A DNA stretch of 64,000 bases from Tolypothrix sp. PCC 7910 (lineage in GTDB: Bacteria > Cyanobacteriota > Cyanobacteriia > Cyanobacteriales > Nostocaceae): positions 5,085,501 to 5,149,500 of the forward strand of contig NZ_CP050440.1 in the NCBI RefSeq assembly GCF_011769525.1, given 5' to 3'. This document shows, piece by piece, positions 20,394-30,996 of the stretch. Under the pieces are notes generated by a model that worked only from the letters and a program-made list of their open reading frames with translations, was not told the origin of the DNA and searched no databases. How positions within the stretch are numbered: the stretch's first letter is position 1; each line of letters starts with the position of its first letter. The position numbers and the translations under genes are program-made.

Positions 20394-23363
20394 TTACATA
20401 GCAATTTTACATTTTTGGCTTAAAGGAATAGTAATTAGAAATTTAGTGCCATTTCCTGGCTGTGAAATACATTCCAAAGAACCACCATGTTTTTTGGTAA
20501 TAATTTGGTAGCTAATAGCAAGCCCCATACCTGTACCTTTGCCAACAGGTTTAGTAGTGAAGAAGGGGTCAAAGATTCGCTGTTTAATATTGTCTGGGAT
20601 TCCTGAACCATTATCGGCAATACTAATTCTTACTTGATTAGTTTGTATAAGTTCAGTTTGGATATAAATTTGGGGATTTTTTCTAGATAATAATTCTTCC
20701 CTTGACCACTGACCATTGATCAGCGAATCTTCTAAGACATCGATCGCATTCACTAAAATATTCATTAATACTTGGTTTAGCTGCCCAGAGTAACATTCAA
20801 CTAAGGGTATGTTGCTATATTCTTTGATCACTGTAATTTTTGCTAATTGATTGTTACCCTTCAGACGGCTTTGCAGAATCATCAGCGTACTATCTATTCC
20901 CTGATGGATATCAACTGCTTTCATATCAGCTTCATCTAAACGCGAGAAAATTCGTAGCGAAAGCACAATTTCCCGAATGCGGTTGGCTCCCACTTCCATA
21001 GATTTAAGTATTTGAGGAAAATCTGACTTGAGAAAATCCAGTTCTATCAGTTCCGCAAAATCTTCAATTTCTGGCACAGGTAGGGGATAGTATTTTTGGT
21101 AGAGTTCTAATAGCTTCAGCAAATCTTTGCTATATGTATTGGCATAGTTTAGATTGCCATAGATAAAATTTACTGGATTGTTAATTTCGTGGGCGACACC
21201 TGCAACTAATTGTCCCAAGCTAGACATCTTTTCACTATGAACTAACTGTGTTTGGGTTTGTTGCAGTTCCCGCAATGCAGCTTGGAGTTGTTGCGCTTGT
21301 TGTCTTAGTCGTGCTTCTGAGTTTAGCAGTGCTGCTTCGGCTTGCTTGCGTTCGGTAATGTCACGAAAATACCAAATTCTGCCGTAACAGTCCCCTGCTG
21401 GCGATCGCACTGGTGCGGAATAACGATCAAAAGTACGTCCCGATTTGAGTAAAATTTCATCAAGGCTGTATTCTTCGGGATGCTGATATAGATACTCAAC
21501 TTTAGTTAAAAATTCTGTGGGATTTTTGAGTTGATCTAGTACCCATCCTAAAAGTTGGCGATCGTTACTGGTTTCTATTATTTCTGACGGAATTTGCCAT
21601 AAATCGACAAAATTTTGATTATATGATGCTATTAAGCGATTTTCATCAATAATCAGAATACCATCAATTGAAGCTTCTTGTTGCGCTTGCAAGATAGCAT
21701 GACTGCGGAGTAGTGCTTGTTCTGCTTGTTTATGTTGCGTAATATTAGTAGCTGTACCAGTTGTGCCTATAATATTCCCCACTTCATCTCGCAATAAACA
21801 AGCATTACACAACAAATTTAGATGTCTACCATCTTTAGCCAGAACCACAGCTTCGTAATGAAAGACTGACTCTTCGGTTAGGGTTTGAGGTACAAGATTC
21901 AGGCCTTTGTGAATTTGTTCTGGTGGCTCAAACTCGCTATAGTGACGACCAATCATTTCCTCTGGTTCATAACCGTAGATGCTTTTCACCGCCTGGTTCA
22001 CAAAGATAAAATATCCTTGGTCATCTACTGACCAGATCATATCTTGGGATGTTTCCACTAAATGACGATACTTGCCCTCACTCTTGTGCAAAGCTTCTTC
22101 AGCTTGTAAGCGCTTGATACCTAAAGCAATCTCATTAGCGCTTAATTTCAATGCATCTAAGATGAGTTGTGTTAGGGGATGACGGGCAAACATTGCAATT
22201 ACACCGACTAAATTCCCGTCCAAAATTAAAGGATATCCAGCAAAAGCAACCATTCCTTCGCGCTTTGCCCACTCTTTATCCCCTACACGCGGATCTTCTA
22301 AAACTGCATTAGTCAAGTGAGGTTGACGTTCTGCAGCAATTAATCCAATTTTAAACATCCCTACAGGAACAAGTCTGTGGGGCCCATCGATATGGGTATA
22401 CATTCCCGAACTAGCTTGTAGTTCCAGCACATTTTCCTGGGAATTCAAAATCCAAATACGAGCAAAGGCTGCATCAAGATGTTTGACTATAGCATCAGTA
22501 CAACCTTTCAAACTTGCTTGTAATGTAGAGCTTTGAGTAATCGCAGTATTAACTGCTACATGAAATGCAGCTAAAGATACTTTTTCTGCAAGTGCTAATT
22601 CTGCTTCTTTCCGCGCTGTAATATCTTGACAAGTGACTAAAATCCCTATGAAATTGTTTTGCTCATCTTGTAAGGGAATTTTATTAGTTTCTAACCATAG
22701 TTGTTTGCCATCTGCTTTTATATAGGGTTGGACAATACCATACTCTGGTTTTTGGGATTGTATAACTTGGAAATCTGACTCCCAAAACCAGTTGATACTG
22801 TCTTGGTATTTCATGAGGTCATAATCAGTTTTGCCAATAATCTGATTGGGACAATCTATTCCTATGATTTCAGCAAATTGTTGATTGCAGCCCAAATATA
22901 CGGAATTATAATCTTTCCAATAAGTTGCAAGAGGAATATTATTGATTACCTGTTGCAAAATTTGCTGTGATGCAAAAAGTTTATTTTCCTGCGATTTTTG
23001 TTTTGTGATATCACGTATAATTCCAACTAAAAATTGATTGCCAGATTCATCTTCAATCCGAGATTTTTTAATTAAGAAGCAGCGAGTTACACCATCAGAG
23101 TTAGTTAAACATTCCTCTGTTTCATTAACGATGCCAGTATTAAATACAAGTTCATCTTTCTGATGCAGCCTATCTGCTTGTTTTTTAGGAAAGATATCAT
23201 AGTCTGACTTACCAATTAATTCTGATGGCTGAAATCCGATAAAACTACAATAGGCATCATTGAGGAATACCCACTGATGTTGGCGGTCTTTGACAAATAC
23301 TAGATCGGATATACCATGAAGTATCTGGGCTAGAAACTCAGGATATAAACTTACTTCTTGCAT
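20394..23363 (-). CDS. Multi-PAS/GAF sensor histidine kinase
   Basis: 989 residues from the ATG at 23363, chosen because AAGGT lies 9 nt upstream; an earlier in-frame start at 23444 lacks this. Order: PAS ([17 protein letters not shown]), PAS with PAC ([20 protein letters not shown]), GAF ([18 protein letters not shown]), PAS ([20 protein letters not shown]), a further PAS ([20 protein letters not shown]), coiled coil, HisKA with [14 protein letters not shown] (phospho-His) and HATPase with DNGSGIP and [11 protein letters not shown]. No transmembrane helix, so it is a cytoplasmic sensor, and no receiver domain of its own. The GAF domain keeps no obvious bilin Cys-His pair. The PATAN-REC gene behind it is a plausible partner. 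Confidence 0.92.
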   Translation of the reverse strand: MQEVSLYPEFLAQILHGISDLVFVKDRQHQWVFLNDAYCSFIGFQPSELIGKSDYDIFPKKQADRLHQKDELVFNTGIVNETEECLTNSDGVTRCFLIKKSRIEDESGNQFLVGIIRDITKQKSQENKLFASQQILQQVINNIPLATYWKDYNSVYLGCNQQFAEIIGIDCPNQIIGKTDYDLMKYQDSINWFWESDFQVIQSQKPEYGIVQPYIKADGKQLWLETNKIPLQDEQNNFIGILVTCQDITARKEAELALAEKVSLAAFHVAVNTAITQSSTLQASLKGCTDAIVKHLDAAFARIWILNSQENVLELQASSGMYTHIDGPHRLVPVGMFKIGLIAAERQPHLTNAVLEDPRVGDKEWAKREGMVAFAGYPLILDGNLVGVIAMFARHPLTQLILDALKLSANEIALGIKRLQAEEALHKSEGKYRHLVETSQDMIWSVDDQGYFIFVNQAVKSIYGYEPEEMIGRHYSEFEPPEQIHKGLNLVPQTLTEESVFHYEAVVLAKDGRHLNLLCNACLLRDEVGNIIGTTGTATNITQHKQAEQALLRSHAILQAQQEASIDGILIIDENRLIASYNQNFVDLWQIPSEIIETSNDRQLLGWVLDQLKNPTEFLTKVEYLYQHPEEYSLDEILLKSGRTFDRYSAPVRSPAGDCYGRIWYFRDITERKQAEAALLNSEARLRQQAQQLQAALRELQQTQTQLVHSEKMSSLGQLVAGVAHEINNPVNFIYGNLNYANTYSKDLLKLLELYQKYYPLPVPEIEDFAELIELDFLKSDFPQILKSMEVGANRIREIVLSLRIFSRLDEADMKAVDIHQGIDSTLMILQSRLKGNNQLAKITVIKEYSNIPLVECYSGQLNQVLMNILVNAIDVLEDSLINGQWSREELLSRKNPQIYIQTELIQTNQVRISIADNGSGIPDNIKQRIFDPFFTTKPVGKGTGMGLAISYQIITKKHGGSLECISQPGNGTKFLITIPLSQKCKIAM

Positions 23364-23594
23364 ATTATCTTTACCTTGCTCTTCTGCTAATAATGCCTGG
23401 ATAATGACATTATTAGTTAGATAAAAATTATTGTTGCATAACATACATTTCTAGTCATATATATGCTCAAATATATACACTATACATACAAGTTAAATTA
23501 CATATTTGAAGCTAGAAAATATTTTTTTAAATAATATATTTATCCTCAAAATATTTCTTATGTTTATAAATAATATTTTGAAAATAAATCTATC

Positions 23595-24800
23595 TTACAT
23601 ATTGCTAGAACAAAGCTGCAAATTATTTATATTTTCCCCTATCTTTTTAGCTAGCAAATACTTATCAAGTATGCCCATTACCTTGTCAGTAGTTATGGGT
23701 TTATTGATAAAGTAAGTAGCACCATAAACAGTAGAGCGCACCTTATCGAAAGAACCATTACTGCTGGTTAAAATGACTAATGGTGTTTTAGAAAAAGTAG
23801 ATATTTTACGTAATTTTTTGCAAAGTTCATACCCATTTATGCCCGGCATGAGCAAATCTATAAAAATAAAATCAGGTTGACTTTGAATGAGAAGAGGTAG
23901 CGCTTGTATGGGGTCTTGAATACCAATAAATCTCAGTCCATGTGAAGTAATAATTCTCTCTAGAGCTTTACATATTTGAGGGCTGTCATCTACACAAGCT
24001 ATTAAAGGAATACGCTGTTGATTGACTGGGATATTAGTGGGATTGTTGTTGCGTAGCATAGCTGGTAAAGGTAAATCTGGTACTTCTATAAGTTCCGTAA
24101 TTCCTTTACGAATATATGGTAATAAAGATTGGGTAAACGGTAACACATTCTGCTTTAATCTCACAGCTAAATCTAATAGAGTGTATTTGCCGTTAATGAT
24201 GCTTACAAAGTTCTTATAAATAGCAGGGCTGACTTCTTGTTGGAGTTGTGCTGGTTTACATAAAACTGGTGCTAAATTAGGAGAAATACTTGTTAAACCA
24301 GCTGTTGTCCAATTATTCCATGAGTCTTGCATTTGTTGTAGAGATATCTGAGTACTTGTTGAAATAATCGGTATTTTGGGCGTTACTTCTGGCTTGAGTT
24401 CATAAGTCAAAGGTGCAATATATATTTGTTGAGCTAAATCAAATAAAATTTCTGCTACTACATTTTCGACAATTGTTTCTATCTGTTTTGATTTTGACTG
24501 TTGCTGAGATAATTTTCCAAAAAAAATATAATCCCAATAATCTCTAGCAAGATCTGGAATCTGTAACTGAATTTTATTAACCTCAATCTGAGGAAAATGT
24601 TGGGAAACATACCTATAAAAACGCCGACCAGGATGAGTCCCGCCAGTTGCCCAAATTATCTGACCAAACCGATAATAAAAAGTCCATTGAATACCTTGGC
24701 GATTTTGAATAATTAATTCCCCATTGTATGGATAATTCCGATAATTGGGCATTTCTTGTAAAAGGTTAATTAAGCTGCTTATTTTTAAAATTTCCATCAT
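23595..24800 (-). CDS. PATAN domain response regulator (PatA-like)
   Basis: A 401-residue protein. The N-terminal PATAN/DUF4388 domain (GELIIQNRQGIQWTFYYRFG, then IIWATGGTHPGRRFYRY) is followed by a helical region ending LLPYIRKGITELIEVPDLPL and a C-terminal receiver domain with acidic pocket ACVDDS, phospho-Asp in FIFIDLLMPGINGYE, ILTSS and INKPIT. This is the architecture of PatA and the PixG/TaxP-type regulators of heterocyst patterning, phototaxis and pili; the exact role cannot be deduced. It lies about 230 bp upstream of the PAS kinase gene on the same strand, in an order suggesting shared signalling. Confidence 0.88.
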   Translation of the reverse strand: MMEILKISSLINLLQEMPNYRNYPYNGELIIQNRQGIQWTFYYRFGQIIWATGGTHPGRRFYRYVSQHFPQIEVNKIQLQIPDLARDYWDYIFFGKLSQQQSKSKQIETIVENVVAEILFDLAQQIYIAPLTYELKPEVTPKIPIISTSTQISLQQMQDSWNNWTTAGLTSISPNLAPVLCKPAQLQQEVSPAIYKNFVSIINGKYTLLDLAVRLKQNVLPFTQSLLPYIRKGITELIEVPDLPLPAMLRNNNPTNIPVNQQRIPLIACVDDSPQICKALERIITSHGLRFIGIQDPIQALPLLIQSQPDFIFIDLLMPGINGYELCKKLRKISTFSKTPLVILTSSNGSFDKVRSTVYGATYFINKPITTDKVMGILDKYLLAKKIGENINNLQLCSSNM

Positions 24801-25358
24801 CTTATGTTGATAAAAAGAACAAACTGATAGATGCGTATCTCCAAGGTATTAAATGCTGCACTTGAGAAAAAGCAGCACTTTTATCCTATGTAGGCGAGAG
24901 TATATAAAAAATTTTTGAGGAATCTGTGAGTAAGTAGAACTTTAAAGCTTGTAGCTTTTTGTAGTAGAGGTTCACATTGCTTAATATGCCTGCGTTTAGT
25001 AGTTTTTACGCAATTTTAAAAAATCCAAAAGCTATATATAATACATTAATGTTTTAAGTCGAACTGGAAAGATGGCACTTTTAGCTCTTTCAAGGGTCGC
25101 ATTCATACTATATTGTTGCTGCTTAATACCATGTCTCTAAATCTAGGCTACAGATAATTCTCCCCCTGCTCCTCTACTGCCTATGTGTAGCTATATTTTG
25201 GAGAATTGGTATAACTCTTGAGCTATCCGCTTCAGAAGTTTTCTGAACCAGAATACTCTACGTAAATAGCCTTGAAAGCCTGACCTGTGCTCTTTACTTG
25301 CAATGTGCTACTGATCAAAGACACCATTATTTAAGTTTTTTGGTGTTGCGATCGCTAT
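24801..25358. other. Intergenic region between signalling genes
   Basis: About 560 bp without a credible gene; only a short AT-rich frame overlapping the 3' end of the next gene is present. GGAGAATTGGTATAAC-type dispersed motifs are visible near 25199. It probably carries the promoter of the PATAN-REC gene, whose start is at 24800. Confidence 0.45.
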
Positions 25359-27227
25359 TTAGCGTTGCTCTAGCCGATTGCGTACACGAGTTAATAATTC
25401 TTTTGCGATCGCAGGTTTATAAAGAAAGTCATCTCCACCAGCAGCAAAGCATTGCTGTATGGTTTCGGCATCTGTATGACCCGATAAAAATAAAATTGGC
25501 AATTTCTGCCAGCGAAAATCGTTACGAATGACTTGGCATAAATCAATTCCGCTAATAGTTGAAGATAGAGAATTAGTTGAGTCAGATAGTTCAATATCTA
25601 AAATCAACAAATCGGGATCTGTTTGTTGTAAAGTTTGCCAAAAATTCTGTGGAGAATCGAGTAGCGTCAGATGATAACCCCAGGGTTGCAAAAGGTGACG
25701 TAGAAGATGCAACATTTGCCGATCATCTTCCATAATCAGCAGTTTTTGTTGAATTGGGCTTGACTGTTGCAGTACTTGAGTCACAGCTTTTAAAACTTGG
25801 TTAGCAGCGATTGGCTTTTGCAAAAATAACTTACTGCCTAATCTAGCCGCTTCTAACCGATGAGCAAAATCTTCCTTTGCCGTTAACACGAGAACTGGCA
25901 GGTTAGGATGCTGGGTATACAATGTTGCGAGAAAATTTAAACCACTACCTGGCGCACCAGGAAAGTTGAGATCCAGTAAAATCACATCTGGACGATTTTC
26001 CGCCAAGAAACTTTCGGCTTGCTTTAAATCTGTGGCAACTTCTACGAAAAGTCCTTGGGCAGCTGCTTTAGTCGCCAGATGTCTTGCAAGCACTGCATCG
26101 TCATCCACAATGAGCAAGGTAATGCCATTAACAACCTTGGATTCAGTCGCCTGTGCTTGATTGCTTCCGGCTTTGGCTGATTGCATTTCCTGTTGCAATG
26201 CACTTACCAAGTTAGCTAACTGCTTAACTTGGGAGGCAGAAATGGATTCTGGTTGTGTGAGGATCTGTTGAATTTGTTGTGAGAGATGGGAAGCCTCACC
26301 TAAACCAAAACTACCCAATGAACCCATGAGAGTGTGTGCTTCGTGTTCTGCTGCTTGCTGTAGTTCTGGGGAAATTTGACCATTTTTTAATGCTTTCACA
26401 GCTTCTTGAATAATCAAGAGGCGATCGCAATAAGTTTCGCGCATCTCTTCCCACACATCTGAAATAAATGTGGTGAGCGATGATGGGGTCAAAATTGGGG
26501 AAGTCGGAGATTGTTCTTTGGGGCTTTCCTGTTCTCTGGGTTTGAGGCGATACCCTAGTTTGTAAATAGTTTCAAACATTTCTCCTACGCCAGCTTGTTT
26601 TAACTTATTCCGCAAGCCTTTGACATGTGTTCGCACTGCCCACTCGCTGGGAGATTCATCACTTGTCCATAGCCGATCAATTAATAAACTAGCACTGAAG
26701 ATATGGTCTGGATTTCTTAAAAAAAGTTCTAAAATTGCATACTCTTTGGGTGTGAGAATAACAGGCTGCCCTTGATAAGTTACTTGGCAATTATTAGGAT
26801 TGAAGCATAATTCACCCCATTCCAACAGAGGCGATCGCGTGATGTAACTACGCCGCAGGAGCGATCGCACCCTAGCCATAAATTCATCCAGATTAACTGG
26901 TTTCACCATATAGTCATCAGCACCAGCATCTAGGCCAATGACTTTATTCATCACGTTGTCGAGTGCAGTCAACAACAAGATTGGCGTATTCTGATTGGGC
27001 GATCGTTCAACATTACCATTTTGTAGGCGGAGGCGTTTACAGAAATTGATGCCATCGAGCTTGGGTAAAATTAGATCCAGAACAATCAAGTCATAAACGC
27101 AACTTTGCACCAGATCCCAACCTTGTTGTCCATCTGGTGCTAATTCTACCTGGTAGTTCTGAGCCATGAGAGTTGCTCTGAGCAGTTGGGCAAGACTCTC
27201 ATCATCTTCTATCAATAACAATTTCAC
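25359..27227 (-). CDS. Multi-domain response regulator REC-wHTH-Hpt-REC-REC
   Basis: A 622-residue regulator. REC1 begins MKLLLIEDDES, with phospho-Asp in DLIVLDLILPKLDG. An OmpR-type winged helix follows (LTPKEYAILELFLRNPD, EWAVRTHVKGLRNKL). An Hpt domain has the phospho-His in EHEAHTLMGSLGSFG. REC2 has VILLDLNFPGAPG, and REC3 has LLILDIELSDS with a Ser/Thr insertion. So one polypeptide combines DNA binding with a phosphotransfer module and three receivers, a design seen in cyanobacteria. No kinase is fused, so phosphate must come from elsewhere. Receivers have their Lys (VKPVN, LQKPI, LYKPA). Confidence 0.9.
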   Translation of the reverse strand: MKLLLIEDDESLAQLLRATLMAQNYQVELAPDGQQGWDLVQSCVYDLIVLDLILPKLDGINFCKRLRLQNGNVERSPNQNTPILLLTALDNVMNKVIGLDAGADDYMVKPVNLDEFMARVRSLLRRSYITRSPLLEWGELCFNPNNCQVTYQGQPVILTPKEYAILELFLRNPDHIFSASLLIDRLWTSDESPSEWAVRTHVKGLRNKLKQAGVGEMFETIYKLGYRLKPREQESPKEQSPTSPILTPSSLTTFISDVWEEMRETYCDRLLIIQEAVKALKNGQISPELQQAAEHEAHTLMGSLGSFGLGEASHLSQQIQQILTQPESISASQVKQLANLVSALQQEMQSAKAGSNQAQATESKVVNGITLLIVDDDAVLARHLATKAAAQGLFVEVATDLKQAESFLAENRPDVILLDLNFPGAPGSGLNFLATLYTQHPNLPVLVLTAKEDFAHRLEAARLGSKLFLQKPIAANQVLKAVTQVLQQSSPIQQKLLIMEDDRQMLHLLRHLLQPWGYHLTLLDSPQNFWQTLQQTDPDLLILDIELSDSTNSLSSTISGIDLCQVIRNDFRWQKLPILFLSGHTDAETIQQCFAAGGDDFLYKPAIAKELLTRVRNRLEQR

Positions 27228-27674
27228 ACTGGCTCTATCCTCAAAGTTGTTAGAGGTTGCTGGCGATGTCTACGACGGGCTACGTCTACGCCATTAGGCA
27301 GAAAATTTACTTGAGCTTTTTTGTGCTAAATCAAAAAAGCTGGCTATGTATGTTGTTTTTCTACTGAATTTAGATTTCCCAAAAAAAATTAGCCACTAAC
27401 AAAAATCTGCGATTTTTTCATTTGTCAGAGGTAAACAGAAAGTTTGGTAATTAACTACTTGGTATTATTGCCTCCTCTGCTCCCTCATCCCTTCCCAGTG
27501 GGAAATTTTTGGAGTTAGCCTTCACAAGAGGAATATGGCCGAAACCTTCAGGTTAAGGTAAGCGTCAATAGCGTCAGCATTTATGCGAAATTAGTCCAGA
27601 TGCTATTTTTTACTGTTGGATAAAGTAGTTGAGATAATTAAAGTACAAACTAAAACTCTAAATTGTAAATTGGT
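27228..27674. other. Divergent promoter region between regulator and lptA
   Basis: About 450 bp between divergent genes. It holds the hairpin at 27314 and a repeat fragment near 27258-27295 (GGCGATGTCTACGACGGGCT). No gene is seen. Confidence 0.5.
27314..27341. repeat. Perfect 10-bp stem hairpin upstream of the REC-wHTH-Hpt regulator
   Basis: AGCTTTTTTG and CAAAAAAGCT enclose an 8-nt loop. It lies about 87-114 bp before the start codon of the regulator at 27227, so it sits in that gene's 5' region and could be a leader hairpin or protein site. It is symmetrical, so strand cannot be assigned. Confidence 0.5.
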
Positions 27675-28172
27675 ATGATACTCTCCTATAAATTTCCGCG
27701 ATCGCAAATACGTCGCTTACTCTTAGCCTTAGTGTTACCTGCTACAATCTTTGGCTCAGTAGCTTTTCCTTCCCAAGTGCAAACCGTTACTGCTCAAACA
27801 TCCACCGGAAATCGCCCACTGACGATTCGCTCGGATGTGCAAGAATATGATGCCAAAAGTCAAGTAGTAACTGCTCGTGGTAATGTGCAAATGTTGTATC
27901 CTTCGCGTCAGATTCAAGCAACAGCAGCCCAAGCACAATACTTTAGCAAGGAACGCCGCATTGATTTCAGCGGCAATGTCTATATTTTGCAACAGGGTGG
28001 CAATAGTATTCGTGCAGAGAAGGTGACTTATTTGATTGATGAGGGAAGATTTGTGGCGTTACCGCAATCAAGTCGTCAAGTAGAGTCAATTTATATGGTA
28101 CAGGACGGTGAAACTGGCGGACAATCTGCCAGACCTGCCCCAAAAACACCACCTCTCAAAGGTTCTAATTAG
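27675..28172 (+). CDS. lptA: LptA/OstA-like LPS transport protein
   Basis: A 165-residue periplasmic protein: signal peptide (LLLALVLPATIFGSVAFPSQ) and an OstA-like beta-jellyroll domain with VQEYDAKSQVVTARGNVQML and ERRIDFSGNVYILQQGGNSI, then a Pro-rich tail. It should bridge lipopolysaccharide from the inner-membrane exporter across the periplasm. lptB starts 30 bp downstream and the LptF/G-type permease is next, so this is a three-gene LPS-export cluster. The family assignment rests on both motifs and context. Confidence 0.88.
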   Translation: MILSYKFPRSQIRRLLLALVLPATIFGSVAFPSQVQTVTAQTSTGNRPLTIRSDVQEYDAKSQVVTARGNVQMLYPSRQIQATAAQAQYFSKERRIDFSGNVYILQQGGNSIRAEKVTYLIDEGRFVALPQSSRQVESIYMVQDGETGGQSARPAPKTPPLKGSN

Positions 28173-28202
28173 TAGTATTTATTCTTAAGGGGCATCTCTA
28201 GC

Positions 28203-28931
28203 GTGAAAATTGTCTTAGAGAACATCCATAAATCTTACGGCAAGCGCCAGATTGTTAATCGTGTCAGTCTTTCTGTTGCTCAAGGGGAAGTCGTAGGTTT
28301 ACTAGGCCCCAATGGCGCTGGTAAAACCACAACTTTTTATATTGCCACAGGCTTAGAAAAACCAAATCAAGGAAAAGTCTGGCTAGATAATTTGGATATT
28401 ACTGCAATGGCAATGCACAAAAGAGCAAGATTGGGCATTGGCTATCTGGCGCAGGAAGCAAGTGTATTTCGCCAGCTTTCAGTACGAGACAACATACTTT
28501 TAGTTTTAGAGCAAACTAATGTGCCACACTGGGAATGGTCGGGGCGAGTACAAAATTTACTGCGGGAGTTTCGCTTAGAAAAAGTGGCTAACAGTAAAGG
28601 AATTCAACTTTCTGGTGGAGAACGACGGCGAACTGAACTAGCTAGAGCTTTAGCGGCTGGTAGAGAAGGGCCAAAATTTCTACTATTGGATGAACCATTT
28701 GCAGGAGTCGATCCAATTGCTGTTTCGGAAATTCAGCAAATTGTAGCTCGACTACGCGATCGCGGCATGGGTATTTTAATCACAGATCACAATGTCCGCG
28801 AAACCCTAGCCATTACTGATCGCGCTTATATCATGCGTGAAGGCCAAATTCTCGCTTTTGGTAATGCCAATGAACTTTATAATAATCCCCTAGTGCGCCA
28901 ATATTACTTGGGGGATAATTTCCAAGTATAA
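28203..28931 (+). CDS. lptB: LPS export ABC ATPase LptB
   Basis: A 242-residue ATPase starting with GTG at 28203. Walker A GPNGAGKTT, Q-loop YLAQEAS, signature LSGGERRR, Walker B FLLLDEPFAGVDP and the switch His in ILITDHNVRETL are intact; the GIGYLAQEASVFRQLSVRDN stretch is typical of LptB. It powers extraction of LPS from the inner membrane with the LptF/G permease encoded next. The 30-bp gap to lptA points to one transcript. Confidence 0.94.
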   Translation: MKIVLENIHKSYGKRQIVNRVSLSVAQGEVVGLLGPNGAGKTTTFYIATGLEKPNQGKVWLDNLDITAMAMHKRARLGIGYLAQEASVFRQLSVRDNILLVLEQTNVPHWEWSGRVQNLLREFRLEKVANSKGIQLSGGERRRTELARALAAGREGPKFLLLDEPFAGVDPIAVSEIQQIVARLRDRGMGILITDHNVRETLAITDRAYIMREGQILAFGNANELYNNPLVRQYYLGDNFQV

Positions 28932-29123
28932 AATCAGAGAAATTAAATAACAATTTACCTAAAATTGTTTAGCTTTAATTATTGAGTATTAATTTAGATT
29001 TTTCAGCTAGTTTTCATTCAAGATTAAATTCATATTATTCTGAACTATATCTAATGAGATAGCAATGCCAAATTATAAATTTTAAATCCCAAATGACATA
29101 AATATTTAATTTTAAGTTAGCCT

Positions 29124-30299
29124 ATGGTATCAAAAAAGCTCACATCTTTCTATAGCCTCAATTCGCTGATGCCTTTTACGATCATGGATCGCTATCTCAC
29201 CAGCGAATTGCTACCACCATTTTTATTTGGAGTGGGGGCTTTTTCGTCAATTGGTGTGACAATTGATGCCGTATTTGACTTAGTCAGAAAAATTGTAGAA
29301 TCTGGATTACCAGTAGACATTGCCATTCAGGTTTTCTTATTAAAACTGCCAACTTTCATTGTTTTAGCCTTCCCTATGTCCACGCTCTTAGCTACTTTGA
29401 TGACTTATAGTCGTCTTTCTAGCGAGAGTGAACTAATCGCTTTGCGTGGCTGTGGGGTAAGTGTTTATCGCATGGTTTTGACTGCTGTAATGTTAAGTTT
29501 AGTAGTAACAGGCTTGACATTTTTATTTAATGAACAAATCGCACCAGCTGCCAGTTATCAAGCAAATATGACTTTAGAGAAGGCTTTAAAGTCAGACAAG
29601 CCAATGTTGAAGCAGCAAAATATTTTCTATCCTGAATATCGGGATATTAAACAAAAAGATGGTACTAACAGCAGGATACTGACACGCTTATTCTATGCTG
29701 ACCAATTTGATGGTCAGCAGATGAAAGGTTTAACAATTATTGATCGTTCAGAGGAAGGTTTAAATCAGATTGTTGTAGCAGAATCGGGGCAATGGAACGG
29801 TTCGCAAAATGTTTGGGATTTTTATAATGGCACTATTTATTTAGTATCTCCCGATCGCTCTTATCGCAACATTTTAAGGTTTGAACACCAACAACTGCGA
29901 CTACCCCGCACACCATTAAGTTTGGCAGAAAAAAGCCGCGATTACGGCGAGATGAATATTTCCGAAGCCCTAGAACAGCTAGCCGTAGAACGTCTTGGTG
30001 GCGATCGCCAAAAAATTCGTAAATTAGAGGTGCGGATTCAACAAAAAATCGCCTTACCCTTTGTTTGTGTAGTTTTCGGCTTAGTAGGCGCAGCAATGGG
30101 TAGCATACCCCAGCGCACCGGACGCGGTACCAGTTTTGGTATTAGCGTGATTGTTATTTTCTCCTATTACTTACTCAGCTTTATTACTGGCGCATTAGGA
30201 CAAGCAAATGTGCTATCTCCCTTTATGGGAGCTTGGTTACCCAACTTTATTGGCTTAGGAACAGGGTTATTTTTATTAATGCGAGTTGCTCAAAGGTAG
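29124..30299 (+). CDS. LptF/LptG family permease (YjgP/YjgQ)
   Basis: A 391-residue inner-membrane permease of the LPS transporter. MDRYLTSELLPPFLFGVGAF opens helix 1, and FPMSTLLATLMTYSRLSSES with ALRGCGVSVYRM is the family signature around helix 3. A periplasmic jellyroll of about 170 residues lies in the middle, and the last three helices contain ALPFVCVVFGLVGAAMG and GRGTSFGISV. Cyanobacteria usually have one such gene, so LptF versus LptG cannot be told. The true start may be 29184 (MDRYLT); neither has a Shine-Dalgarno sequence. It completes the lptA-lptB-permease cluster. Confidence 0.92.
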   Translation: MVSKKLTSFYSLNSLMPFTIMDRYLTSELLPPFLFGVGAFSSIGVTIDAVFDLVRKIVESGLPVDIAIQVFLLKLPTFIVLAFPMSTLLATLMTYSRLSSESELIALRGCGVSVYRMVLTAVMLSLVVTGLTFLFNEQIAPAASYQANMTLEKALKSDKPMLKQQNIFYPEYRDIKQKDGTNSRILTRLFYADQFDGQQMKGLTIIDRSEEGLNQIVVAESGQWNGSQNVWDFYNGTIYLVSPDRSYRNILRFEHQQLRLPRTPLSLAEKSRDYGEMNISEALEQLAVERLGGDRQKIRKLEVRIQQKIALPFVCVVFGLVGAAMGSIPQRTGRGTSFGISVIVIFSYYLLSFITGALGQANVLSPFMGAWLPNFIGLGTGLFLLMRVAQR

Positions 30300-30374
30300 G
30301 GAATGGGGCATAGGGCATAGGGCATGGGGCATAGGTAATTGGTAATCTCTCCTTGTCTCCCAGTCCCCAATCCC
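30300..30374. repeat. G-rich heptamer repeats between convergent genes
   Basis: GGGCATA/GGGCATG units, then GTAATTGGTAATC and CCCCAATCCCC. Same STRR class as at 8184; it fills the space between the permease gene and the CBS-CP12 gene. Confidence 0.65.
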
Positions 30375-30375
30375 C

Positions 30376-30996
30376 TCAAGCCTTATACTGCCGACATTCT
30401 GGAGCCTCTGGGTTGTCTTTACAGTACTCTTCAAAAGAAACTTTAGCTGACTCCATACCTTCAGCTTTTTGGTGAGCTGCTTCGGCTTGGAGTTCTTCTA
30501 CTTCATCCCAAGCGGCGGCGCAGGCTTTAGAATAGGCTCCTTGTGCGGTACAAATACCCCGAGCTTGTGCGATCGCTTCTTGAATTCTCTCTTCTAAAAG
30601 TAAGGCTTTGGGAGCCTCGACAAAGTCACTTTTTGTCAGAATATCGGTAATCGAGATAATCCCTAATAACTTACCTTGAATCACAGGTGCCCTACGAATC
30701 CCAGTATTAGCAAACAACCGTGCTACATATTCCACACTTAATTCAGGATTGACGATAATGCAGGGCTTACTCATGATTTCATAAATCCTGATCTGCTTGG
30801 GATCTTTACCGTAGGCTGTGACTTTGTAAACAATATCCGTTTCTGTGACGATGCCATAGGCATCATGCTCATAACGACGATCCACAACCAGAGCGCGCAA
30901 TCCCTTATCCTTCATTAGCCCCACCGCTTCAGCAACAGTCGCTGACCCACGAATGGTAACTACGTTCTTGGTCATGATATCTTCAGCTTTCATCAT
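30376..30996 (-). CDS. CBS-CP12 fusion protein (Calvin-cycle regulator)
   Basis: 206 residues from the ATG at 30996, chosen because AGGAG lies 9 nt upstream. Residues about 1-125 are two CBS motifs (MKAEDIMTKNVVTIRGSATV, GLRALVVDRRYEHD, IMSKPCIIVNPELSV, GIRRAPVIQGKLLGIISITD). The last 70 residues are a CP12 domain: GICTAQGAYSKACAAAWDEV with the Cys pair and the AWDxVEEL core, then EEYCKDNPEAPEC with the second Cys pair. CP12 links GAPDH and phosphoribulokinase in a redox-dependent inactive complex; CBS domains bind adenine nucleotides. Together they suggest energy and redox control of carbon fixation. CBS-CP12 fusions are known from cyanobacteria. Confidence 0.92.
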   Translation of the reverse strand: MMKAEDIMTKNVVTIRGSATVAEAVGLMKDKGLRALVVDRRYEHDAYGIVTETDIVYKVTAYGKDPKQIRIYEIMSKPCIIVNPELSVEYVARLFANTGIRRAPVIQGKLLGIISITDILTKSDFVEAPKALLLEERIQEAIAQARGICTAQGAYSKACAAAWDEVEELQAEAAHQKAEGMESAKVSFEEYCKDNPEAPECRQYKA

